DNA of 64,000 bases, from contig BRKX01000003.1 in the NCBI GenBank assembly GCA_026008535.1, positions 27,642,001-27,706,000 of the forward strand. Direction: 5' to 3'. Positions 10,326 to 19,899 of the stretch are shown piece by piece (position 1 is the stretch's first letter; each line of letters starts with the position of its first letter). The position numbers were made by a program, and so were the translations under genes. Below the pieces are notes generated by a model, which worked only from the letters and a program-made list of their open reading frames with translations, did not search any database and was not told the DNA's origin. This stretch comes from Perilla frutescens (lineage: Eukaryota > Streptophyta > Magnoliopsida > Lamiales > Lamiaceae).

Positions 10326-11761
10326 TGTTCGGTATTTTTTTCACCGATACTGCAAGTGTATAGCAAGGCTTATAGGATAGCGGTGAATAAGGTCGTATCC
10401 ACAGGGATTTAATGATTAATCTACAAGTTATTTTAATTTAATCCCTCGCAGTTATCTAGACTATAAATCATGGTTGAATTTAATTAAATAAAAACTAAGA
10501 TTAATAAATAAACTGAATTACCACAGAAGAAATCAACACAGAAAATCAAACAGTGAATAAAAGACGTATTCTAGGATTGCTTAATCATCAACTAATCCAT
10601 TCATTTAATCTTTTCATTCTTATACCTATATTGGGACTTAAATTGTGCTAAAGCAACCACTAATTCATCCTAAACCTTCTCTCAAAGTGCCTAGGTTGTA
10701 GATTACAAAACTAGTACTAACGTCTCCGTTCAATACCTAGCATGCAACTTCTAAAGGCTCCTAGGGTCTATTGCTCTCTCAATTAATCTCAACTCTCTCG
10801 AATGTTATTGATTAACAAGTTACTTATTCCAGATCACGTGTTAAAACTCCTCTCTCGATTTATGAATTAACACATTAAGTTGTACCATTTATTGATCAGG
10901 TAAATAATACAGATAAATACGAGAATAAGCAAAACACAATAAAATCATAAGCATAAGAAATCAATAGCTTAAACAAACTTCATAGTTTGAATTATAAACA
11001 ACCCTAGAATACTAGGGGTTTAGCTATCCATGTCAAAATAAATAACTAAAATCATCCACAAAGAAAAGATGAACAATCCTCAGAACAGAGAAAATAAAAC
11101 CCGAAAGAATTAATTTGGTCTTGTTCTTCGCGTCTGTTTTTTCTCTGCAGCAAACCTCTGGTGGCAACTTTGGGATAGGTGGAATTGTGTGTATTTTCGT
11201 GCATCAAACCCTTAAATACCAAGTAAGAATTTGATCCAAAGTAGGAAACCACAAGCTGTACCGCCATTAAAATTCGCAATCTCGCTCCCGAGAATGTCGG
11301 TCGCGACTGGGGTCACGATTCCACGTGGCTTCCAAGTGGTAGGAAATTCACAAGCTCTTCGGATATTCGCGATCGGGTCACGAATTTTGCGAAGATGACC
11401 CCCTCCTCTGTCGCTATCAAACATTTAAGGGCTCTTGGTGATTCGCGACCTCACTCGCGATTCGCAAGCTGGTCGCGAATTTTCCTCTGTGCACCCCAGC
11501 CTCTGTCGCGACTTCACAGTCGAAGGCCGGGATCCTCACTCGCAAGCTGCCACATCAGCCGCGGTTCTCGGCTATTTTCCCGAGACTTCCATACTTCGTT
11601 TAAATACCATCTCTTCAAAGACAATTCCTGCACAATTCCAACAAGTAATACCAAACTCCCAAATGCATGAAAATGTAAATAAATTGAGATGAAACACACC
11701 CAAAACAATTCAAACTTGACACAACAGTGTACCAAACTTAGTGTAAAATCTCAGTTTATCA
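10326..11761 (-). repeat. 5' LTR of Athila element A
   Basis: A 1,436-bp direct repeat of 4881-6347. It has small indels relative to that copy, including a missing segment near 11110. It also carries TCGCGA-rich sequence at 11270-11540. Confidence 0.9.
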
Positions 11762-11937
11762 AAATCCCACCTCTGTGTAATAGCCTGCAAACCACACAGG
11801 GGAGGTTAACCACACTTGGTAAGCCAGGTGTGATCATGTGGTATTGGTGGTGAGATTCGAACTTGAAACCTTTGGCCTCAAGATAACACCACTCTACCAC
11901 TAGGCCATCCCTAAGGGGAATCAAATAATGATTTTTT

Positions 11938-12250
11938 CCACGACTAGGAACTTGAAACATTTGGCCTCAAGATAACACCACTCCACCACTAGGCCATCCC
12001 TAAGGGGAATCAAATGATGATTTTTTCCACCACTAGGCTATCCCCAAGGGGACTCAAATAATGATTTTTTTGGGTAAACTTTGCCCCTGTGTAATATGTA
12101 GCCTGCAAATCTATACAGAGGAGGTAAACCACACTTGGCAGGACAGGTGTGACCTGTGGTGTTGGTGGTGGGTCGAACTTGCGACCTTTGACCACAAAAT
12201 AAACCACTCCACCACTAGGTCATCCTCAAGGGGACTCAAATAATGATTTT
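11938..12250 (-). mobile_element. Cluster of SINE heads with repeated target sequence
   Basis: Two short SINE head fragments (about 11946-12006 and 12030-12050) are followed by a fuller SINE at 12070-12231, all on the minus strand. Each is followed by CAAATAATGATTTTT-like sequence (near 12012, 12055 and 12236). In the fuller copy the minus strand shows GATGACCTAGTGGTGGAG (A box) and CGCAAGTTCGACCC (B box). Repeated insertion at one target, or unequal exchange between target copies, would explain the cluster. Confidence 0.75.
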
Positions 12251-12569
12251 TAGGTCATAGAAAGATTGTTGTAATACAAAAGAAGACGTGCAACTATGTT
12301 ATTAAATTAGCTTTTAGACATTGTATTATTATTCACAGCAAATTCATGAAGATAATGTTCCGTTGGAGAAATTCGTTGTATAGCGCCTAAACTAAAATTT
12401 TAAAATCAAAATGAATTCAACATCCCTTTTTTAGTTGGGGAAGGGGCGGATTGAAACTCGAACTCGAAACCACTTCTTTTTACACAAATGACATCTCTTT
12501 CTTTTGTCATCTTCAATATATAGACACAAGTTTTAGTTAGATCAAATAATTCTTATAGGGTTATTGAAG
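12251..12569. other. AT-rich intergenic stretch
   Basis: No gene, RNA or repeat boundary that I can support. Confidence 0.4.
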
Positions 12570-12929
12570 AATGCTACGAGATTATGTGCATGTATAATAC
12601 GTTGTCGTGGTCCTGCATAAAGTAATATAAATACGATGTTAGCACGGGCTGTGCAATTCCTAGCACGGTCCGTGCTAACTCACTGCACTCCCGATGTGTG
12701 TGTTTCCGGCACTTTCTCGTCCTGATTGAGCCTCAACTCGAACCATCAAGGCTACGAGCTGAATTTCATCAACGCTAGTAGTTTTTAGTCTAAATTCTTG
12801 CAGAATCACACCCAAAACCAATCTCGTCCAAACAAGTGAAATCCGAGCAAAACATGGATTAAAGCACCTAAAAGATAATCAAAACCATTCCAAAACAGAC
12901 TCTAGATAGGCGCAAAAACCCAGTTTATC
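12570..12929 (-). mobile_element. Athila-type LTR fragment (inner end)
   Basis: It ends CCCAGTTTATCA on the plus strand, which is TGATAAACTGGG at the start of an Athila-type LTR on the minus strand. It carries a perfect palindrome GCACGGTCCGTGC also present near 16287, so it belongs with the element starting at 15323. The next five bases, GTGTT, nearly match the GTATT preceding 15323. Confidence 0.6.
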
Positions 12930-12995
12930 AGTGTTTGTCTTTGATCCAAGAGGAGGTTCAGATTTAAGGACAAATTCCTTTTAAGAGAAGGAGAA

Positions 12996-13591
12996 TGATA
13001 TGATCCAACATGGGGTGGTGCAAGTTCCGGTCCAAGAGGCCCATTGAAAGAGTTGGACCCATTGTTCTATTTTAAATAAGAGACTTATTTTATTTATTTA
13101 TTTATTTATTTATTTATTATTTTCGGATTTAATTAGGTTATATTTTAAGGTTTTTATTTGTTTCCTTGTTAGATTGATTTCCTTAGCACTTTTTTTTCAG
13201 ATTTATCTCCTTTTTCTTCTAGTTTTATGTTTAGGATACTCATTCTCTACCATCCCTATATAAAGGGGGCATAGAGAACGAAATTAATGGATCTTTATCA
13301 ATAAAAATTCTTATGTTTTATATCTCTTTGAGATTTATCCGAGTTGAACGAGAAACCCTCGTGAGATTCAAATCTGACTTATCAAACGGATCATCACATC
13401 CATTTGTGGCATCTTCATATTTGTTCTAAGGTTCTTGTCTTCAATCACAATAGGGTCGTGGATTTAATATATCAACGGTTCGTCTGCATTGTGAGATTCG
13501 GGTTGAGGAATTCTATCATTTATCCCGTTGTAACCTGATACTCCTAGAGTAGATTCCCATCATCACCAATCTACCGGTGAGGATCGCATCA
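12996..13591 (+). repeat. LTR of gag-only Gypsy element 2
   Basis: Starts TGATATGATCC after the purine-rich AAGAGAAGGAGAA and ends GATCGCATCA, two bases before the primer site. It includes a (TTTA)n run at about 13086-13121 and a TATATAAA box (about 13257-13264) suited to a promoter role. A second LTR is not seen in the window. Confidence 0.7.
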
Positions 13592-13593
13592 AG

Positions 13594-13605
13594 TGGTATC
13601 AAAGC
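13594..13605 (+). other. Primer binding site of Gypsy element 2
   Basis: TGGTATCAAAGC differs at one position from the initiator-tRNA-Met site TGGTATCAGAGC. Confidence 0.75.
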
Positions 13606-13769
13606 TACGATTTTGTATCAGGTTCCAATCTATCCATCTTAATTTTCTGTATCTAGTTTGCACAAAAAAAATGAAATCAACAACCAAAAAAGAGAGAAGA
13701 GAGGCTGATAAAAAAAAAGAGTTGAAAAAAATGAAAAAAAGAAGAATCAGCATAAAAAATTAATTTGAA

Positions 13770-13995
13770 AAAAAAAGTTCTATCTGTTTTTTTCATTGAA
13801 TTTCCTATTTGATCTTCTTTTAGTGTTATTTAAGTTGTTATTACTTGTAGTAGAGTAAAAAAAATCATCCGCAAAAAAAAGATGACTGAAAAAAAAAATT
13901 CTACTATTTTTCTCTGTTCAATTTTGTATTTAATCTTTCTTTTAGTATTATTCCAATTGTTATTACTTGTATTTGAGAGAAAAGTGCAAAAAAAT
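13770..13995 (+). repeat. Tandem duplication in gag leader
   Basis: Two diverged units of about 115-120 bp share the words TTGTTATTACTTGTA, TCTTTTAGT and AGAGNAAAA. They lie between the primer site and the gag start. Confidence 0.6.
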
Positions 13996-14052
13996 GAAGT
14001 TCCAAATAAAAGTCGGGGACGAAAAAAAGGAGTTCCAAAAAAATAAAAAAAA

Positions 14053-15329
14053 ATGTATGGAGGATACAGTGGTGGGAATGGTTCCAAAGCTGATCGGAGA
14101 GAGTATTGGGAGTCCGATATTCCTTCTTTCCAAGGGAATAATGATCCAGATTTATATTTCAACTGGAAGAGAAAGATGGAGTTGATGTTTGATTGCCATA
14201 GCTATCCCGAGCAGAGAAAGGTTAAGATAGCAGCTATTAGATTTTGTGGTGATGCTATTACTTGGTGGAATGAGTTCATATCCACTAGGCGACGCCACAG
14301 AAACCCCCTATAGAGACATGGGAAGACATGATGATAATGTTGAGGGGTCGGTATGTACCTTATCGCTATTATCGGGAGTGGGAAAAGAAGCTATTGAATC
14401 TGAGGTAATGAATGAGCAGCGTAGATGAATACTACAAGGTAATGATGGAAACCATGAGGCGAGCTAACGTGTATGAATATCCAGAGGAAATGATGGATAG
14501 ATTTCTGACAGGTTTGCGCATGGAAATCCAAGAAAGAATGGAAATGCATCACTACGAGGAGTTGGAAGACATGGTGAAATACGCCAAACGAGTGGAGAGA
14601 TGGCTAATGAAGGTAAGAAAAATGGAAAGAGAATGTCGAGTAACTCCACCGATTTCAAAGATACCCGTTCCAGATCTTGTTGAAATATCTAAATCCACAT
14701 GCCAAGATGCTGAAGATATCAAAGATACTGAGGCGAGAGTTGACTTGAAGTTACACGATTTAGAAGGTTCTAGCCCAGAGGAACCAGTTATAGTTGATAC
14801 ATCCATTAGTGAGTTGATAGTTGTTTCTATGTGCCTAGACATTGGGGATAATGAGGTAGTGGAAGCATCTAATTCAAAGATGGATGTTATAGAAACAACT
14901 AGTTTGGAGATGCAAGTTCTGGAGGAGCCTAAATTTGAGTGTATGAGTTTGGAGATCAAGAGTGTAGACAAGGATGACGACATGGGTGAAAAGATGATGA
15001 AGATACAATCATGTACTAAAAAGGAGAATGACAACAATAGGAAAGCAGTTGTGGATCAAACGGAGCTCGTACAAATGAATTTGGTGGATGTGCCGAGTTC
15101 TACCATTACTTGTCAACCGTTTTCTTGTGATGTTATCATTTTACAGGTTGATGAAGATGTACCACTAGATATAGAAGTGGCCCCAAACTTATTCGTAGTT
15201 CCCATGACCATGCATTCTATGAATTTGAGATGGCAACCGTTTGACACCGACTGCATGTTCAAGTGTTTGGAAAGGTGTCATATGCTAGTTGTTCCAACGG
15301 CATTCAATAATCGAGTCGTATTTGTTTGA
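14053..15329 (+). pseudogene. Gypsy gag-only protein (element 2), frameshifted
   Basis: The first segment (14053-14313) carries the gag core: DPDLYFNWKRKMELMFDCH, then RKVKIAAIRFCGDAITWW. After frame changes near 14290-14410, the frame 14412-15329 continues with SVDEYYKVMMETMRRANVYEYPEEMMDRFLTGL and LEDMVKYAKRVERWL. An acidic linker and the C-terminal block DVPLDIEVAPNLFVVPMTMHS...PFDTD follow, paralogous to gag 1 at 1250-2188. No CCHC, protease or reverse transcriptase is present. The last codons and stop lie in the adjoining Athila LTR; the true gag C-terminus matches sequence now found upstream at 12930-12990. Confidence 0.75.
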
Positions 15330-17544
15330 TATTTTATTTCACCTAAAATACTACTCGCAAGTGTACGAGGTAAATGTAGCAAAATTGTAGTGAGCAAGAT
15401 CGTATCCACAGAGACTCGCTACGTAATGCAGCTAAGTACCCAATTATTTTGTCCTACTTTATCTAGAGAACATATTTAACTGTTGATTTTAATTAACTAA
15501 ATACTGCAAAAGAAAATAGATAGATCAAACACGAGAAAGATGGATAAAGAGATAAAAGACGGATCCTAGGGTGTTTCTGTTAACTGGATTTCCCGATTTT
15601 CAAATAATCTATTAAACCAATTTAATTCTAAATCTTGTAAGAGAATCACAAATGTAATTACAACCTCTCTCTCGAGTAAGCTATAACAGTAGATTAAATT
15701 CTAATTCTTATCTCTCGATCTCGAATTATTATCTAACTCCAAACAAAACCTCGGATCTATTCTCCTCACAATACCTACCAATCTCTCGATCTAGCAGACT
15801 CGTGTTATGTAATCCTAATCTGTTAATCTATTAACCTTTCTCGAGTGAATAACAAATTAACTACACGTGCAAAAGCTGATCAATTCAATCACACAAGATA
15901 ATAATAAACAAGGATGCACAAACAAGAAATCAAAAGGAACAATAAATTACTTCAAATTAGAAAATCCGATAACATCCACAACCCTAGAATCTCAAATAAT
16001 TTAGCTACTCATGTTATATTCAAAATCCAAAGGAAATAAATAAACAAAGCATTCAACATGATAGTTCTAATTGAATAAAGCATAAAATAAACTTAGTCTA
16101 TGATGTACTTCTTCAATCTCTCGATGGTCTCTTCTCTCTATTCTCCATGATGTGTCTGCTTTCTCTATAGGGTGAAAACTTAATGATTTTTCGAGCAAAA
16201 GGAACCTTTAAATAGTCAGAGGATGGTCCAAGCCCAAGATAGAAACGAACCGGGCCAAAAAGAAAATTCATAGAAAAAGCCGTAAAATAGCACGGTCCGT
16301 GCAAGTCTAGCAGGGACCGTGCAGCACAAACTGAAGTGCGGATTGTCAAATGTGCAATGCTTCAGAGAATAAACTGAATTTTTGCCCAATCAAGTATGTA
16401 AATCAAAAACCACAATGCACCAAGACAAACTCAAAGAAATCATGCCTTTAAAATAGTTACCCTTTCAAGGTGTGTATTTTTCTCTCAATACTCAAGTGTT
16501 TAAAATGACATGTTTACACTCAAAATCAAGTCAATGCATATAATCTACCATAGGCTTGCGATCAATCTCATCTCTCCACTGCAAAAATGTGTGCTTCAAA
16601 GTAAGAGTCAAAAAGGACTTCGTCATTGGTTGTAATGTAGGCTTCGGCTAAGGTGGGAAAATTTTGGCTAACTGACTAAGTTAAAATAGCTCCGACACCC
16701 TTCAAATAATACAACTCCATAGTAGGATCCTTTTGAATCTCCTTCCAACCTTCTCACTCAATTTCCAGCCCCATTAGACTCTTCGAGTCTTATTTAATTC
16801 CATTGGTATAATTTTTCAATTTCCATGCTCATTCAACTTTGTTTTTTTTATTCACTTCTTTGAAGTGATCAATGCGAGCATTTAAATCTATACCAATTTT
16901 CCGAGCAATAAAACCTCAACATCCATCCCAACTACCCATCATTCCACAATTTTTCAACTATCCTTTCTCCACAAATTTTCAATGAACATGAAACTCAAAG
17001 AAATAGGCTTTAAGGCTCAACGTGGCTGACTAAGGATAATTACTTTATCAGGACAAGTGTATGGGTAAGATTGGCTAACAAGAATGACCTTAAATCATTT
17101 TCAACTATCAGCACACAACACGTAGTCTCGAGAGAGATATGAAGGCAAGTTCTAGAGATCACACACAAGATTGATAATCACACCAGAAACAACAAGATTA
17201 ACAAGTATTGAGCTCAAAATCTCTCATGCTCAATCACATTTCAAAGGCATAAATTCTAGAAATCTATCAAAGCACAAAGTAATTCATCATCACATACTCA
17301 ATTAGCAAATTTTCAAATAAACACAATCTCATCATCAGCTAATCGAGTTTCCACGTCTTCATACTTTCACATTACACAAACGTTCTTCAATATCTTAATA
17401 CAGACCATTTTCAAATAGACAGAGAAATCCAGAAACTCCAAAGCAACATCAACTACTAAAACAAAAAAAAAACAAAAGAAAAGAAAACAAACCTAAACAA
17501 CATAAATAAAATAGATAGACTCAGGATACCACCACACCAACCCC

Positions 17545-17591
17545 CTCCTCCAAACTTATTCACATGCCAGGAGAATAAGTTTGGAGGGAAA
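17545..17591 (-). other. Hairpin with G-run (module 2, element E)
   Basis: Arms CCTCCAAACTTATTC and GAATAAGTTTGGAGG (15 bp) enclose a short loop. On the minus strand a G-rich tract follows. This is the longest-paired version of the module seen in the window. Confidence 0.7.
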
Positions 17592-17730
17592 AGAAGTGGA
17601 GTATCCTGAAGAAAATAACTCACTGAGGCAGAGGCTGAGGAAACTGAAGGCTCTACTGTTGCATCATCTACATCATAGCAGCCACATTTATGTTGATAGA
17701 TGTCACATCGCCTCTCATCTCACGCAAATC

Positions 17731-18849
17731 CAAGGATGAAAATATCGCTATCGTACCATATATCGCAACTTTAATTTTACGGATATATCGCTAAATATAT
17801 CGATATTGCATAAAATTGAAAAAATTGACAGAAACTATATTAAAATCTTGAAAATTTAGCAAGAAATTTTAGGAACTATTATAACATATTATTATGCACA
17901 TATTCTACTCAAAATTTTGATAAAATTGTATTTTGAAAGCAAACATATGAATAATATATTATATAAATATTGTCTGAAACAATACATTTGACAAAATAAT
18001 ACATGATACAAGATAAAATAAGTAAATAAATATTATAAAGTACAATTAATACCAAAATGGAGATATATGAGGTTCAAATATAGTAGATGGAATGACATCT
18101 TGTTCCAAACAATATTGGTACTAACTCATCACATTAGAGTAATTATGGATATAATATTTTGATTTCTTCAAATAGCCTCACCATGGATTTGATAATGTTC
18201 ATTGATCTAATTATTTTGTTGATGCACATTTTAACCTCCATACACATTTTAATAATATTCACACAGCCAAATCTCTAACTGTAGGTGATGAATGACCATA
18301 CATAATCTACCACTCAACTACCATTACCAAACACCAATAAATATACAATGCATATTTATTCATTGAAGACATGATTTTAAATTATTTAAACAAGCTCTAT
18401 TTAAAAATATTAACTAAAATACTTATATGGGACCATAGTAGATTGAGAAGCAATTGCAGGACGATCAGCAAATCCTTTTCTCTCGTCACGAAAAAATAAA
18501 GCTGATGCATCTCACTTTTCTTTCTAAGACATCCGTTGATTTTTCAGGCTTCTTTCTTTTATAGTTTTTTTGAAGTGTGAGTGTCTTTGTAAAGCAAAGA
18601 ATATTGCAACTCAAATAATTATGTTGAAGACCTAAAAAAGACCACAAAAATATATAATATTAAATAAAAATCAAAATATATTATAGAAATATAAACAAAA
18701 TTGCGATATATTGCAATTTATAGCGATATATTGCGATATTTCGCTGATACTCGGGAAAAAAAATATTCTCCCCCATATCCATATCGCAATATCAAAATCC
18801 GCGATATATCCGCTATATATCTCGATATTTCACGATATTTAAATTCTTG
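17731..18849. mobile_element. hAT-like non-autonomous transposon, copy 1
   Basis: A 1,119-bp element with imperfect terminal inverted repeats starting CAAGGATGAAAATATCG and, on the opposite strand, CAAGAATTTAAATATCG. It is flanked by an 8-bp near-perfect duplication (CGCAAATC / CGCACATC). 8-bp duplications and CARRG ends are hAT features. Both subterminal zones are filled with ATATCGC/GCGATAT repeats. No transposase is present. An inverted full-length copy is at 29318-37374. It is inserted in the Athila-type 3' ORF region. Confidence 0.8.
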
Positions 18850-19870
18850 CGCACATCAGTCTCAATGGAGGCTACTCGGCTCTCCAAAGCATCCACCCTG
18901 TCCTCGGGACTTATATGGCATCGCCTGCGCCTCCCAGACTGCGAGCTGCTGGGCTGAGTGTCGATCGTGGGAGCACTTGAGTTGGCTCCAACTGTGCTGC
19001 CTCTTTCATCTTGTTGTTGCTCCTCTATCTCCCTCTCCTCAAGTAGTTGCCCAACACGTGTATGGAACGGTCGGGCAGACGGGTAGTGAGCAATGACCCG
19101 CAGATAGGCTGAAGTAATCATCAAACAGTTCTGGCGGTCGTGCCAGCCAGGTACGTAGGTGAGGGCACGGTTCAGCAGTGGGAAGTGCCCTCGCAGCTTT
19201 TGGGTGAAAAAAACATCTCTGGGCTCGATCCACCTTGATGAAGTCCATGTTCATTAGGACTTCGAAATTCTGCATAGAGTTGCCCTGCAACTCCTCACAG
19301 TCAAAGTAATCAACTCCGCAATAGTCAGCAAGTGGAGTGATCATGCCTCCACACATCAAGATACCTCCACGCTTCGTGGAGGTCCGGTGCAGATGCTCAG
19401 CAATGTAGGCCCCTAAATCAAAGGGCTCTCCTCTCAATATGCACTATAGGAAATACAACTTACAAGCCTGAAATGCTCCCTCCATCATAACGGGCGAAGA
19501 CGGCATTACAAATGCCCTCTGCATAAATCGGAAGATAGGGTTCCGTAGTGATGAACCCTTGTCGACTCTTAGATCAAAGTCTTGGGGCAACTCCTCATCA
19601 TGGGCCTGAGTCAACTATTTCCAGAACGAAATGCGGTCATAGTCCTCATGCTCCTCATACTCCCCTCCGGGGTTGCCATAGATGACATTCAACTCCTCAG
19701 CTGAGAGAGCAAACTGGCGATTGTCCTGCTGAAATGTGATCTGAACCAATGAGGCGGGATTTTAGTTCTTCTTAATCTTCACGGAGCTCAAAAACTCCAA
19801 CAACATCCGTCTGATCAGTGTGGGGTTGGTCCTCCCTTTTATCAGGCACCTTGCATCTAGTGTTGTCGGT
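18850..19870 (-). pseudogene. Athila-type 3' ORF ('plant transposon protein' type), broken
   Basis: Reading the minus strand from about 19870 gives a segment with FALSAEELNVIYGNPGGEY, then after an in-frame stop LPQDFDLRVDKGSS and FRFMQRAFVMPS. After another stop come GEPFDLGAYIAEHLHR and GGILMCGGMITPLADYCGV, and finally a low-complexity tail ending LESRVASIETDV at the hAT insertion. These motifs are those of plant retroelement proteins often annotated as 'putative plant transposon protein' or Athila ORF; function is not established. Its place just upstream of the non-coding 3' region and LTR fits the extra 3' ORF (env position) of Athila-type elements. At least two stops make it non-functional. 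Confidence 0.6.
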
Positions 19871-19899
19871 TGCTTCCCTTGTCATGTTTCTTGATCCGC

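Larger units (their letters stand above)
4881..11761 (-). mobile_element. Non-autonomous Athila-type LTR retrotransposon A
   Basis: This is a 6,881-bp element read on the minus strand: 5' LTR (11761-10326), tRNA-Asp-type primer site, one gag-protease ORF, a ~1.6-kb non-coding region with hairpins, polypurine tract, and 3' LTR (6347-4881). LTRs begin TGATAAACTGAG and end CCGAACA on the element strand. No reverse transcriptase, RNase H or integrase frame exists between the gag-protease stop (7955) and the 3' LTR, so movement would need enzymes from a partner. Copy B at 30043-36950 has the same structure and almost the same length, so this is a propagated layout. The element sits inside a SINE. 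Confidence 0.9.
4829..11921 (-). mobile_element. tRNA-derived SINE, split by Athila element A
   Basis: The SINE is in two pieces, 4829-4880 (3' part) and 11762-11921 (tRNA-like head). On the minus strand the head contains an A-box-like GATGGCCTAGTGGTAGAG and a B-box-like AAGTTCGAATCTC. The interrupted SINE is flanked by a perfect 16-bp direct repeat CAAATAATGATTTTTT at 4813-4828 and 11922-11937, which I take as its target-site duplication. The intact relative at 12070-12231 shows that the two halves were contiguous before the Athila insertion. The duplicated target of the Athila is imperfect (AAACA before, AAATC after). Confidence 0.8.
12930..15322 (+). mobile_element. gag-only Gypsy element 2 (permuted/tandem remnant)
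   Basis: Order on the plus strand: the end of a gag C-terminus plus purine tract (12930-12995), one LTR (12996-13591), primer site (13594-13605), leader, and gag up to 15322. The tail comes before the LTR, and the gag stops at the same internal point where the tail begins. This is what the centre of a tandem dimer sharing one LTR looks like, with an Athila insertion in each gag. The flanking Athila ends bear near-identical 5-bp duplications (GTGTT and GTATT). Confidence 0.6.

Noticed and set aside
11762..12231. tRNA gene on the minus strand
   Set aside because: A and B boxes are present, but there is no complete cloverleaf, and the sequence continues into a repeated non-tRNA tail flanked by target duplications. 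It is a SINE.
18813..19437. Possible host gene
   Set aside because: The motifs (GGILMCGGMITPLA, FALSAEELNVIYG) are those of plant retroelement proteins, stops interrupt it, and it abuts an Athila-type 3' region.
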